The notes below the pieces were generated by a model, which saw only the letters and a list, made by a program, of their open reading frames with translations, had not been told where the DNA came from and did no database searches. Of a stretch of DNA of 60,000 bases, positions 32,367-44,024 are shown piece after piece; positions within the stretch are counted from its first letter, which is position 1, and every line of letters begins with the position of its first letter. The stretch lies in contig NC_087071.1 in assembly GCF_963678635.1 (NCBI RefSeq), forward strand, positions 18,539,613-18,599,612. The letters are read 5' to 3'. This stretch comes from Symsagittifera roscoffensis (Eukaryota; Xenacoelomorpha; Acoela; Convolutidae). A program made the translations under genes and the position numbers.

Positions 32367-35300
32367 TCAGTTATTTACAATCGGCGATGACTCATCGAGC
32401 GGCGTTTTTTTGTGATCTCGAATTTCAGGCTTTGTATTGTTTTTTCGCCGAATCCAATAAACGGCAAAGCTGCACAATGCCATGAACACAATAGTCACTG
32501 CAATAAGAATGATGCTGAAATTCAGCGTCGTTTTGCTCTCCGGCTTTATCAAAAACGGCGATAGCTCTTCCACTACGTAACGAATTACAGGGAAATAGTT
32601 GATTCGATTATAATTGTAGTCGTAATTTCGTTCGAGTTGAAGTTGAAGATTTTGTACAATCTGGTCTCGCTTTACACTCGGGATGAATTCTTGTGATAGC
32701 TTGCCGAGTTCAACCCACGAGAAATTTTCGGTAAACAAAATCACTGAAACAAAAAATAATTGACACACCATACCAAAATTATCCTGTTTTAAAGCTTAAG
32801 AAGTTTCTTCAAGGTTGTTTTTCTAATTTAAAAAGACTGCAAAAAAGTAATACTGCCTGAGTTTTGTTTTCTAAAAACATTCAAAACCAATATTTTGTGA
32901 TGATTCACTGAAACAGTTCTGAATAATTGTATATTCATTTATTAATTCATTATTTTGCTAGGCGTTGTTTTCGTTCTGAGCGAAGTGTATTCAGGGGATA
33001 AAGAAAAGAAGACAGAGGTGGTGTTTGTAAGGCCGAACCCTCCCCTTTCTGGCCTCGGGATTTTGATCGACTCCCCCCAACCCAGAGTTATTTTTAAAAA
33101 TTTCATGCCACCAAACAAATTTTTTTTATTTTAGTTTTTTTTTCAAAAATGTTTCTCTAAATTGAAAATAAATTGAAAAGTTTTAATCTCAAAAAATTGA
33201 ATTTTTAATGAAAATCATCCCCCTACACGCCATATAAAGAACAAAAGGAAAAATTTTGTTCCTTTAAACAAATCAATTATGGCAAATAAGTTTTTTTCAA
33301 CCAATTTGGAGCAAATTATAACACCTTATTAGCGCGAAAATTATATCGCGCGTTAATTGTCCCAAATTGGTCAAAATTGCAATCTTTAAACCCCTATAAC
33401 TTTACGAGAAATGATCACATCTGAACCATTTTTTCAAGTTTAAACTTAGGACAACAATCCTTTTGTATGATTTTAAAAAATTCCGTAAAAACTGGCTAGT
33501 TGAAAAGTCGAACTTTGTCTGAAGAAAAAAAACCACACCGAGCACAAATTTTCCGTTACTTTCGTATCGAAAGTCGGAACAATAACAAAGAATGGATAGA
33601 GTATTTGCAGAGATCAAACAATCACAACAAAATTGCGATTGATCGGGGAAATGCTTGAGATGTTAGATGTTTGAAAAAGAAATAAAAACTCAAGAATTCA
33701 ACGCTGTTTGGTAAGATTGACCTCCTAATTTTGCAATAAAGTTATACTAATTGCGACTCAGTTTCTTTTATTTTCTCGCTTCTCATTTTCTAGTTTTTGC
33801 CACTTTTGAGAAATTGAAATCTTCTCTTTTCTTCTTTTTACACATCAGACTCTAAATGGTTTTGCAATTTTGAATACTTTATATTCAGACCATTAAAAAA
33901 AGATTCAGAGTAAAATTGATCTAATTCTATCATTTTCCAGTATCTCTATAAGATCTTTTGAGAAAATTAGAGTTAGATTATGACCAGTATTGGACGAAGT
34001 AGTTGCACTAACCTATACTGCCGAAATTAGATAACGCGACGAACAGACATGAAATTTATCTGAAATTACTCTCCGAGACCAGCCCCATCTCAAAAACTGC
34101 TTATACAACACTTATTCTCAACTGCTTTGACTACGAGGGAATCTGAATGAGTTTTTGTTCCGATTATTAAAAATGGGGAGGAACTTTGCATTCGGGTAAG
34201 TTTTATTTTTTTTGTTTTTATTTCTATGCAAAACCAGCTATCAAAATAACTATCATATTAAAGACTTTTCAGTCATAATTCAGAGGAAGATGATATAAAA
34301 TTTTTTATTTTTTGTCTTTTTTCGAATAAATGAAGCAAGCGAGCAGGCTTACATTAGCTGAAATGCCTAATTTATGCCTAATTTAAGAAGACCTAATTAT
34401 GCCTAATTTATGCCTAATTTAAGAAGACCTAATTATGCCTAATATTAAGCAAGTAAAACTAGTTTTTGGAGTTTTTAGCTTCATTTTGGAAACCAAAAAC
34501 TTCAAAAAAATTCGAAATTTTCCTGCAAAAAAAATTGATATTTAAAATATATTTTCTTAAAGTTTTTTCGGTAATTTTTCACAGCAACTTTTGTCCAATT
34601 CGCTTGTAATACTTTGACTGTCTAATATTCCTCAATTACCTTTTTACGCCAGATCTTTTATCACACGAAGCAGAAAAAACTACACTATTTCAAAAAAAAC
34701 TGTTTGTAAACCGTACTTTTTGAAAGATTTTGGTCGCAACCGTAGTAGTCCAGTAGCCGGCTATCCTAGTTTTACTTTGAAAAAAGTCAAAACTGAAAAA
34801 AAGTCTAATTTGATGGCAAATTTTCAATCATTAGACAATTGCGTCAAACGATCACCAATAAAATATTTTTTTCAAAATGTGAAAGGAGAATTTTCCATTA
34901 TATACGCTTTTCTGATTGTTTTTGCATTTTTTTACCTCTAAAATTACGAGGCTAAACTGTATACTTTGTGAATTGTAAGCGGGTTCCGCAACAAGGACTC
35001 TACGTTTATTCTTCTTTTGTTCTCCCAGTTTCTTTGATTGTTGCGACAAAACTATGAAATGTTTTAAGACTTGTCTCTGGAATCAGTAACCAACAGGCAC
35101 AAAACTGTGCCTTTACAGTACACAGTTTCGCCTCGTAATGAAAAAAAAAGATTCGCTTACAATAAATTTTGCACCATGGATTAGTAACAACAAATAATTT
35201 CAATTCTTCTTTACGTTTTTTTAAATTGGTAAAAACTTGTCAATTCAATTTTGATTTTTCAAAATAATGTTTTAATTTGATATGATAGCCTTTGAACGCT

Positions 35301-37187
35301 CAATAATGAAGCGCTGAATAAACTAATTTGTTTTCTTCAGAAAATTGCTGCAAGTCGGAGCTTCAACAGTTGTCACAAAATGATTACTCGAGAAAGATTC
35401 AGTAACTTCTTGAGGCTTATTGTTCCGACTTTCGATACGAAAGTAACAGAACATTTTTTGTGCTCGGGGTGGGTTTTTTTCTTCAGAAAAATTTCAACTT
35501 TTTAACTAGCCATTTTTTACGGAATTTTTTTAAATCATTCAAAAAGGATTGTTGTTCTAAGTTTAAATTTGAAAAAATAGTTCAGATGTGATCATTTCTC
35601 GTATCAAGCGAAATCTATTCTTTAGTGCTTTATATGGCGTGTGGGGGGATGATTTCATAAAATACATTCAAACTTTAGAACTTCTTCTTTTCATTTGATT
35701 TTTTTACATTTAGTTTTTTAATGTTACTACTGCTCCATAAACCTTAAAAGGCAGTCGGAACATTCAGGGCTTCGCCCTGATACGAGCAGTCTTGTTTAAA
35801 TGAAATTTAAAAGGCTGTGAATTATGCATTAAATTATGATTAACATGAGATTAATTTATTTAGCTTGAACCACCTAAAAATGAACTATAGGGCAATCGTT
35901 GAAGCCAAATTGAAGTTAAGTTGTCGCCGTTGAAGTCAATTTGTCGCCGTATTTCTATTTTATCCACTGTTTCTACGAAAGAGACGTTCATTTATGATGT
36001 TGGTTTTTGTGGTGTTGTTTTTCCAATCTCCTTTTTTTCCATGTTTTGTAAGCAAACCTTATCATGTTTAAAATTAGCGAGTTAAATTTATGGTTTGGAA
36101 GAAAAACGTTCCGGCTTGATTCTTATTAAATAGTTTCAACTTACCGACCCAGTCTTCACAGCCAGCTAAATTGGACCATGGCCTGGTCATGATCTGTCTT
36201 ACTAGACTCTTAGCAGCTGCACCTGCGCAGTCGGTGTCCAGGAACAGCGCCAGAAAGATAAATCCCGACCCCGAATCCGTACTTCTTTGGAAACATTGAC
36301 TCTTAAGGTTGCATTTACAAGCTGTATCGTAAGACACCTGTGAACAAATTTTCTTTAAATTTTTCTTTTTTTTTCGAAAAAATTATCAGCTGTTATGCTT
36401 GGGATGGCATGTTTTTTTGAGATCAACTTCTACTTTTAATTAAACATTTTTGCTTGTTAAAAATTAAAATACCATCTCAAATTTGAATGGGAGCTGAGTT
36501 TGATCTTTTTTGTTTTTCTCGTGGTGAAACCTTTGAAGTCACATCTTTTTTGCAAGTAATGTCCAGAATTTATGGATACATATCTTAAAAAATCAGAACG
36601 AATTAGACAAAACCTTTAGAACAAAATTACTATTTTTTTCAATGAATTTTAATCAATTTGTCAAGAACTTTCAGGGTTCAATAAGGAGTCTTTGAACTTA
36701 ATCAAACTTTTACAACTATATAGCTTTCCAAAAACGTTTATGAATGCCTTTTTACAGTGCAAATGTAAAAAAAATGAGGGTTGTTTTTTGTTTCGGGGGC
36801 AAAAACTTCATTTGTCATTTGATGAATGAAACTTCATTTTTGTTTGAGAAAAATAAGCTCGATGAAAAATATTATCAACCCATTGGTCGACATTATCAAA
36901 ACTGACTTGACTAACTGCTAGGAGCTTACCGATTTCAGATAATTACTGATCAAGCCCATTTCATTACGAGTTGGACTTGAATTCTGATCACCCACATCGA
37001 CTTCTAAGCGACACGATAGCCCGCCGGTATAACCCCCATCTGTTTCTGAAGAGTAGCATTTTTTGGCTTCCGTTAGTGGGTTCGGAATTTGATCTGCAGA
37101 CGGGCAAATTAAATCTACAAACTTCAATGAAATAAGCAAGAATAACAAAATATTTCGAAAAGTGACATCGGTCAAATATATTATCAT
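32367..37187 (-). CDS. Type I membrane protein gene, three exons, unknown family
   Basis: Exons: 37187-36930, 36337-36145 and 32743-32367, giving 828 coding bases (275 residues plus stop). Donors are GTAAGC and GTAAGT; acceptors are TTGTTCACAG and TTTTTTGTTTCAG. Phases (0, then 1) join exactly. Residues 1-28 form a signal peptide (MIIYLTDVTFRNILLFLLIS start). The outer part has seven cysteines (44, 59, 93, 95, 101, 123, 146), with sequons at N69 and N157. Exon 3 adds a charged, probably helical segment (VQNLQLQLERNYDYNYNR), one membrane segment at about 224-247 and a 28-residue basic then polar tail. A poly(A) signal follows. So it is a surface protein with a small Cys-rich ectodomain. I do not recognise the family. 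The 3.4-kb second intron contains two repeat-family copies and a MITE, and a missed exon there cannot be excluded. Confidence 0.7.
33110..33600 (+). repeat. AGGGC-hairpin repeat family, copy in intron
   Basis: Contains the CGCCATATAAAG, ATAACTTTACGAGAAATGATCACATCTGAAC and GAAGAAAAAAAACCACACCGAGC blocks and ends at TTCGTATCGAAAGTCGGAACAAT. The left hairpin end is missing. It lies inside intron 2 of the membrane-protein gene. Confidence 0.6.
34364..34442 (+). repeat. 36-base tandem repeat, two copies plus
   Basis: Unit containing TGCCTAATTTATGCCTAATT and AAGAAGACCTAATTA, copies at 34364-34399 and 34400-34435 with a partial third. TGCCTAA(T/C)TTA also appears near 3585. Confidence 0.85.
34945..35137 (+). 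mobile_element. TACGAGG-family MITE, 193 bases, in intron
   Basis: Ends TACGAGGCTAAACTGTA and CACAGTTTCGCCTCGTA; interior blocks as in the 12950 copy. It lies in intron 2 of the membrane-protein gene. Confidence 0.8.
35400..35815 (-). repeat. AGGGC-hairpin repeat family, inverted copy
   Basis: The most complete end structure of the family. At one end is TTGTTCCGACTTTCGATACGAAAGT (two palindromic arms ACTTTCG/CGAAAGT) and at the other GGCAGTCGGAACATTCAGGGC followed by TTCGCCCTGATACGAGCAG. Both ends carry the TGTTCCGACT motif next to a hairpin. It is in the opposite orientation to the other copies. Confidence 0.65.
35910..35949 (+). repeat. 20-base tandem repeat, two copies
   Basis: TTGAAGTTAAGTTGTCGCCG followed by TTGAAGTCAATTTGTCGCCG. 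Confidence 0.8.
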
Positions 37188-37199
37188 GTTTTCAATAGC

Positions 37200-38262
37200 T
37201 TGGAAACTTCATTTTACATCGAAAATTACAGAGGAGAAATTACAAGGAAATTTCTGAACTCTCAAAGGAGATCATGGTATCAAAAATATTAAGTTTATTA
37301 CAAAAGAATATAAGCAATTTTAAAAATGAAAGTTATCAAATGAAACAAAAGATCTCTTTATCACATCAACATATGATACCAATTCAAAACAATAGTCGTT
37401 ACCATATTGAAAAAGTTCAATTCGAATACTTTAGAATAAAAACGTCAACTAAATTTTTAGAGAACGTATGAAACTTCTTCTAGAATTTCCTTTTTTTTCT
37501 GTTCTTTTTTTAATAAATAATTTCCCTTGTTTTATACTTTTCTCAATTCCGTTGTTTTTTTAATTTTCAGAGCTGAACCGCTTTTTTTTTATTTTTTTTT
37601 GCCCGGACCTCAAGCAATAAAATTGCGAGGAAACCTTAAAGGAAGATTGCTTGGATTTAAAAAAAGGTAATCAATTTAATGACAATTTTATTAAAAAAAG
37701 CTAGTAGATAGAAACAAAGCTGTTATGTTGTTGATTTCGAGCTTTTTCAAGATGATTGTTTCCCCAAAACATTATTTGTTCTCCAACAGATTCTAAGTTT
37801 ATGAGCATTCGAAGTTTAATGGTTATTAAGGGTACTTAATTAGTGTCAAATTTTTTTTTCAAATTGTATCTTATTAGAAAGCAATTCTACTTACAAGAAA
37901 ACTGAGCTAAACCATCGAATTATTTTTTTCCAGTTCTGATTAAAACAATGGAAAAAGTTACAAAAATATTGTTACCACAAAAAAAAAGAAAAAAACAATA
38001 CCCTATAAAAACTCAACATTTTTTTCATGGATTGCTTCATTTTAAGTTTACACTGCCGATAAATTTGATGACACACAAGTCATTCGTTTGTTCACATTGA
38101 AATTTTCAATACAAAAATTTCAAGAAGGCAGAAAAATTATTAAAAACTTATCTTATAAAATGAGTTCTTAGAAAGTAAAGTCTGAAAAAATTTAAACTAT
38201 AAAAAAACCTTTCCGCCCTGTTTGTGGCCTTGATGGGATCCCTCAACTGTTTACTGTTGGAA
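37200..38262. other. Unassigned AT-rich DNA upstream of the membrane-protein gene
   Basis: It should contain the promoter and 5' end of the minus-strand gene starting at 37187. No TATA box or other element could be picked out with confidence among the A/T runs. An open frame at 37274-37471 (plus) is probably chance. Confidence 0.4.
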
Positions 38263-38618
38263 TCAGTGGCTCAAAAGAGGAAAAGACGCTACCAAGAAGA
38301 GCGAAATTGCCGAGTATTTTTTGCCGGCATTATCCACTGGACTGGGTGCATCAGTCTTCAGGTTGGCGCTGAATTCAAAAATATACATCAAAAAAATTAG
38401 ATGCAAATACTCAATTTTTGACTTAAAATGATCGTTTTTGTCATTTTTCATTTTATCAAAGAAAAAGTAGGCATCGAAGTGAATTAATGTTGTTTTGTAG
38501 ATTTTTGAATCGCACTTGATTAAACCTAGACTAAGGTTTTTTTTATCGAAAATCGATTGATTGAAGTATTTTGGATACTCGGGAACTTCAATTAGAGCAG
38601 GAAAAAAATTAAAAGACT
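38263..38618 (-). CDS. Terminal exon of a GPI-anchored-like protein
   Basis: On the minus strand the acceptor TTTCTTGTCAG precedes an open segment of two bases plus 117 codons and a stop at 38263. The sequence starts SFNFFPALIEVPEYPKYFNQ, is charged in the middle, and ends NAGKKYSAISLFLVASFPLL and two more residues. Small residues, a short polar spacer and a terminal hydrophobic stretch with no cytoplasmic tail are typical of a GPI-attachment signal. Upstream exons would lie beyond 38.9 kb on the minus strand, but I could not identify them. A MITE (38637-38857) lies only 18 bases upstream of the acceptor, in the intron. The family is unknown. It may also be an orphaned exon. Confidence 0.45.
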
Positions 38619-38636
38619 CTGACAAGAAATCTGTAT

Positions 38637-38857
38637 TGTCTTAACAGAGCGCTTATGTTTTTGCAAGGGAGAAAAAATCATTTACAAGGACAGGGGATAA
38701 CTGGAGCAAGTCTATTCGGATTTCGCAAGGTTTCTTACTCGCCACAAAAATACAATCTAATAAAACGAAACAGACAAAGTCTAATCTTAAAACGACCTAC
38801 TTGGTTTCGCTATGTTTCTTTCTCGCTGAAGAAAACAGAATAATCTCTGTTAAGACA
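38637..38857. mobile_element. 221-base MITE with perfect 13-base inverted ends
   Basis: TGTCTTAACAGAG at 38637-38649 and its exact reverse complement at 38845-38857. A loosely repeated TTCGC(A)A/TGTTTCTT motif lies inside. No clear target duplication. It sits in the putative intron just upstream of the 38618 acceptor. Confidence 0.7.
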
Positions 38858-38859
38858 GG

Positions 38860-40130
38860 AAAGCTTTAATCGATTATACAAAAAAAAAATTCGACTCTAT
38901 TACTTCTCGATATGAGAATGTGTAAAGTTTAGGAGATGGTGCTTATCAGACTCTGCCCGAATTGACCAAAAAAGCTTATCATTCAATTCTCATAAATGGA
39001 AATTTCTTTTCATACAATTCCATACAATTCCATAGGCACAGAAAGTTATTTGAAAACTCTATGATAAATATTTTCCCATAAATGGAAATTTGTGTAAACA
39101 TTTTTGCTATAAATGGAAATTGTATGACTAAAAATTTGTCATTTATGAAAATTGTATGACAAACAGTTTTTAAAAAAACTATTTTTTCAAATGCGGCACA
39201 AATTACATTAAAGCCCATCTAATAAGCCGTGCAATCTGCGAACAGAGAAGAAAACCTGAGAAAAAAGTTTTTTTTTCTAAGAAGTTGCAACCTCAGTTTC
39301 CTGATTTTCTGCAGGAGATCTTCTCGACTCTTTAGATGGTAGCGATGTCCTAATCATAATCTTAAGGGGGGGGGGGGTACTCAAAAAGGTGGTATATCAA
39401 ATTGAAAAAAAAAAACTTGCATATATGGGAGAAAACTTCCGGCAAGTCTCTCCAAGATCGTGAATCCACTACTTCTGACATCCACTAATGCATTTTCTAT
39501 AATGAACGTGATTATATAGAACATGTTTTCTGTAATGAAAATAGCACTTTTTTTGGTAAATGACAAGAAGAGCCGGTGTTACCAAAAAGGCTATGCAAGA
39601 TAAGTGTCACACCAGTTTTAGCTATTTACTGTTTTTCAGTGCTAAGTTTCGATGTGGTAAAAGAATTTTCATATTGCGGTTATAAATTTAGTCGGTGTTT
39701 TCGCAAAAAATTAGATGTGTGATTTCTTAATTGAGAGAGTCGCAGATTCTCCCCTCAGATTCGGACTTTATGCTGAAAAAACTACGAAAGAACCATTCAC
39801 ACGAATGATCTGAAACTATTTAATTGTAGTCGGCTCAGAAGTTCTTGGACAGTCTTTGAAACTGGTTGGTATTTAGAACAGTTTTTCACCGAAATTTCAC
39901 CGATCGAAAAACGTTTAAAGTATATGCGGCCTGATTCATTAGGGGTTTCTGAGAACATTTTTTCATTTTAAGAGAAGTCAAGCCCACCAATGGAACAGTG
40001 CTTGCTATATGATTCCGACTTTTGAAAATTTTGAGGTTTAAATTATTTTTGATTTTTTCTTTGCAGTTTGAAAATCAGAGAGTCTCTTAGCTCAGAATGA
40101 ACCTTCTTGAAATCTTTCACATTTTTGACC
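38860..40130. other. Unassigned AT-rich DNA
   Basis: From 38990 to 39180 ATAAATGGAAATT and ATTGTATGAC recur several times as a loose repeat. A G-run lies at 39366-39378. Minus-strand open frames here (38979-39218, 39381-39566) fall in that repeat or lack splice sites. Confidence 0.45.
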
Positions 40131-40133
40131 AAT

Positions 40134-40181
40134 TTAATAATAATAATAAAAATAATAATAATTATAATAATGATAATAATC
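40134..40181 (+). repeat. TAA microsatellite
   Basis: Imperfect (TAA)n tract with single-base interruptions. Confidence 0.9.
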
Positions 40182-40189
40182 ACAACAAA

Positions 40190-41249
40190 TTGTTTTCATA
40201 TCAGAGAATATTCAACACTCTTTTGTCAAATTACATAATTCTGATATGCAAGGACATCAAGTAGAGGATAGGGGATTCTGGCTATTTACCAATTTTCTTT
40301 TAGGCGTACCTGTAAGCAGTTGGCGAAAACGAACCAACCAGAATTTTTTTTCTACTGAACTGAAAAATCTAATCAGTCCAAAATTGCGTAAGTGATTCAA
40401 AAAACAATTAATTAAATCTCTTAGAACACTTTTTATTTTCTTTATAGATATTTCATCAATTCTTTCTGTACTATAAACTATTTCATACTCAATACAGGGC
40501 AGGCGAAACTTTCAGGTTTTGCCCTGACCCAAGCAGTCTTGATTGGATTAATTTAAATTCTTCAAGCAACAGTAGATTTTAATTTTAGTTATAACTTTAA
40601 TTATTTAACTTACATCTGAAACCTTCTGTGAAACAATCACGGGCCTTGAAGATAACGTCCTTCTGTTGTTGATTTTACTTCTAGAAGTCACAAAATATAC
40701 CACAACTACCAGCAGTTAAATTCAACCAACTTTCAAGCAGCATAAAAACTAGAAGCTAAAATTATTTTGCGCAACCCCAAACACAAAATACAAATTCCTC
40801 TTCAACTCAATAAACGTCTTTCAGTTCGAGAGAAAAAACAAAGATCCGACTAATTTTCAGTCTTATTTGGGTTTTTTGTAAATTGACAAACCTTTGTAGG
40901 AAGAAAAATGTCTCAAAGAGGAAAAAAATTACCCTCAGTTCTCTTAGGGCTGTTCTTCATTTGCAGAATCTGTTTAGCCAGAAAAAACTAATTGGAAAAT
41001 ATCCACCAAAAAAGCTGAAAAATCAATTACAGTGTTGAATGCTATCAAGTAATCTTTGGAACTGAAGTTTTTGGTCGTTTGCAATTTTTTTTAAAAAAAA
41101 CTCTATTCAACCCGTGTACTTCAAAGCTTGCAAAAAACATAGAACAAAACTCAAAAAATTAGCAGAAAACCACTGCATCTCATTTTTTAAGATAGTTTGT
41201 GAATGAGACTGAAAACAAAAGAACAAAACTTCCTATTATTAGCTGGAAA
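40190..41249. other. Unassigned AT-rich DNA
   Basis: An end fragment of the AGGGC-hairpin family lies at 40497-40545 (GCCCTGACCCAAGCAGTCTTG). The rest, just upstream of the 41250 gene, shows no identifiable promoter element. Confidence 0.4.
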
Positions 41250-41777
41250 ATGGATAGGTTGCTCATCTGTGTAAGTAAAACCCTTCGATATCAATCAAAT
41301 TAAAGGAAAATGACCTATTTTGTTTTTGATAATATATAAAAAAAATTTCAAAATATTTGTTCTCTCACTTTTCCATTTTATAAAAAAAACAATTTGCAAG
41401 TTTCAGCTGAAACATTAGACGAAGGATTTAAGTTTTATGAAAAAGTATGAGTTCTTATTCTTGACAGGTTGCTGTTGTGACAGCTTGCGAAGGAGTGAGA
41501 GACTTCACGGTTCAAAAGGGGGGTCGAGGTTGTCAAGTTGCTTCAGCTGTAATTCGTAGACTAGAGAATAGTGGGTTATTCAAACCGTGAGTGCTTGAGC
41601 AAAGGTTTTTGTTGTGGTAGCCAACAGTTTTTTTATTTTCAATTTTATCGAATTTCTTGAAATAAAATCTTTTATTCGAAAAGAAAATTCACGAACGTTC
41701 AAATGATTACGAACGAAAAAATTACATCACATCAAAAAAAATTTTTCAGAAAGTGTAGAGATTTGTTTAAAGAATAA
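41250..41777 (+). CDS. Small secreted protein gene, three exons, 55 residues
   Basis: Exons 41250-41270, 41468-41586 and 41750-41777 (168 bases). Donors are GTAAGT and GTGAGT; acceptors are TTCTTGACAG and ATTTTTCAG. Phases (0, then 2) join without a stop until TAA at 41775. The signal peptide is split by intron 1 (MDRLLIC, then VAVVTACEG). The mature part would be about 40 residues, basic, with two cysteines (GRGCQV and KPKCRD) that could form one disulfide, plus an amphipathic stretch VASAVIRRLENSGLF. An AATAAA overlaps the stop. The middle exon is well supported by its splice sites and coding character. The last exon is short, so the gene may instead continue further. No family recognised; a host secreted peptide is the simplest reading. 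Confidence 0.55.
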
Positions 41778-41789
41778 AGAATATAATTA

Positions 41790-42690
41790 AACTATTTTTT
41801 AAACAGTTCAAATTGGCCCCATACTATAAATTATCTAAAATTATCTCCTTCAATCAAATCTTAGTCAATTTTAAAAAATCAAAAGTTTCAAAAGTCATAT
41901 TTTGAACACATTTTGAAGAGCCATGAACGTAAAGAACACTCTTATATGCAATTTTAGGATTTTTTGTTTGTTTTTTTTCGGAAGAATTACTCGAGTTTTT
42001 TCACGCTCAATCTTGAATTTTCGCGATGTGATTTTTCATCTTATTGTTCAATTTATATCATAACGTTTAATGAAAGCATGGCAAACTCGATTATAAAACA
42101 GCAAAAGTGTAATGGTCCTTGAAATTTTGATGGAGTTCTAGTTTCGAAAACGGATTATAGTTTTCAGTTTACCCTGCAAAATAGAAAAATTACTCTCTGA
42201 TCCAATTTTCTCAAATTGAGATAATTTTGTCAAAAATTGACAACCATAAATGTTTCCCTCTATAAAAATGTTTAATTTGTTTTGATTTTTTCTTTGAAAT
42301 TGAAAAACATAAATTGTTAGAAAAAAAATTATTTTACTTGTGTGCAACAAGTATTCAATTTATGTGCGTCCTTGAAGGTTTTCCAACTTTCTATCGGTTA
42401 TTTTAATTTCAAAAACGTGAAAGTACGTGTTTTGAAATTTTTAAAAATTGTTTTGCTATTCAGTTTTTTCGCTCTTGTATGATTCGAAAAAAAAATCAAA
42501 AATACTCTTCTGCTTTTTTCTATAACTCTTCTAAATTTTTTCAACTATTTCACTTTAAAAAGTGGCGTTAGAATTCTTGAGGCTGCACAGTTGATGCTTT
42601 TAGGAACCCAATGTTAAATATTTTTGTTCATAATTTATATCTCCTGAGTATTTTGCAAAAATGATGCTAAAGACTTTTTCATTAAGTCGA
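41790..42690. other. Unassigned AT-rich DNA
   Basis: No further exon of the 41250 gene or other feature could be supported. Confidence 0.4.
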
Positions 42691-42699
42691 CATCAATAT

Positions 42700-42894
42700 T
42701 ACGAGGCCAAATCGTGTAATTTGTGAGTTGTATTTGGATTTCTCAACAAAGACGCTCTTTTTGTTCCTTCTTTTTCTTTTTCATTTATTTGGTCGTTCCG
42801 AAGATTTTTTAACGTGTTTAAAGACTTGTCTCTGGATTCCAGAGGTCTACAAATAACAAAGCTTTGCGCCTATCCAATGCACACATTGATTAAT
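42700..42894 (+). mobile_element. TACGAGG-family MITE, right end diverged
   Basis: Left end TACGAGGCCAAATCGTG, interior blocks including GGTCGTTCCGAAGATTTTTT and TGGATTCCAG. The right end (ATGCACACATTGATTAATTA) is degraded. Confidence 0.7.
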
Positions 42895-42899
42895 TAAGA

Positions 42900-43867
42900 A
42901 TGCAAAAAGCTTTCGAAGCTTGTTAAAAAAAATTGCGTAAGCAAATCGGCGTAATGCAATTATCTATACTTTTCGTAGAGCATATTCGAATCAATCAAAA
43001 TCTTAGATTGGTCAATGCGTGTGGAATAAATAATCCAATCAATTATGCAACAGAAAACACTGAAAAAGCATGTTAAATGGTTTTAAAATGGCACAACCTT
43101 CGATTGAAACGAGGAAGGTATATGCTTGGTTGGGTTTTTAAACCAATTTATCAGGGAACTTTGTGTCGGTATCACATATGGATCTGCTTGTATCCAAGCG
43201 GAGCGCTGTACACCCTAAAGAGGCTTCAGCTTACATGCATTGTTTGTTAAGTAACAAGAGTTATTATCCAGATCACACAATTAGTCCGCATTGAAAGCAG
43301 CTAGGTAGGCTAATTATTATATTATTTCAAGGACAAAAACTTCAGCTTGTTGTTTTTTTTAATTTTGCCGGTTCATTTTTTATAGTTTATCAAAAAATGC
43401 AATAAGTTATACAAGACAAATGAAAAGGCAGTCGGAGGGAGATTCAGGTCTTTGCTGGGATGTTTTGTGCTTAATGAGTTTCAAATAGAAAACAGTCTAA
43501 CTTGCCGCGATAACCAACTATCTGAAAAATATTTCAGACTATTAAAATTCTTTATGATCTATTCTGGCCAAAAAACCTTGATCAGGATCAGAAACTTTCT
43601 AGAATACTCATGATTTGGTATTAATTTCACGAGACAAAATTTAACAACAAGCTAGATATGAAGCAAAATAGATGAAGCACAGGAAGAGATATATTTTTTA
43701 AATAGGCAGCTTGGCAATTTGGAAATGTTTGTAACAGAAATCTAGAATGAAATACTTTTCTGGAAACTAAATAAGCGCTGTCATCTGTATGATCAGCTGT
43801 TTTCGTTTTTTGTATAAACGGTCAAAAAATATTAATATATAGAACACAACGATTTGATGTTGCAAAA
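42900..43867. other. Unassigned DNA left of the array
   Basis: A fragment of the AGGGC-hairpin repeat lies at about 43427-43470 (GCAGTCGGAG..GATTCAGG). No gene supported. The minisatellite begins abruptly at about 43868. Confidence 0.45.
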
Positions 43868-44024
43868 AAAACGCTCACTGAGATTAGTGTTGACTTGAGT
43901 CGCCCCATGAGAGCTTTGTTGACTAGTGTTGCTCCATGAGATTTGTTGACTAAAGTTGCCTCATGAGAGTTTTGTCGATGAGAGTCGCCTCTTGAGAGTT
44001 TTGTTGACTTGAGTTGCCCCTTGA

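Noticed and set aside
38979-39218. 79-codon minus-strand frame
   Set aside because: Falls within a loosely repeated ATAAATGGAAATT tract, so the reading is repeat-derived.
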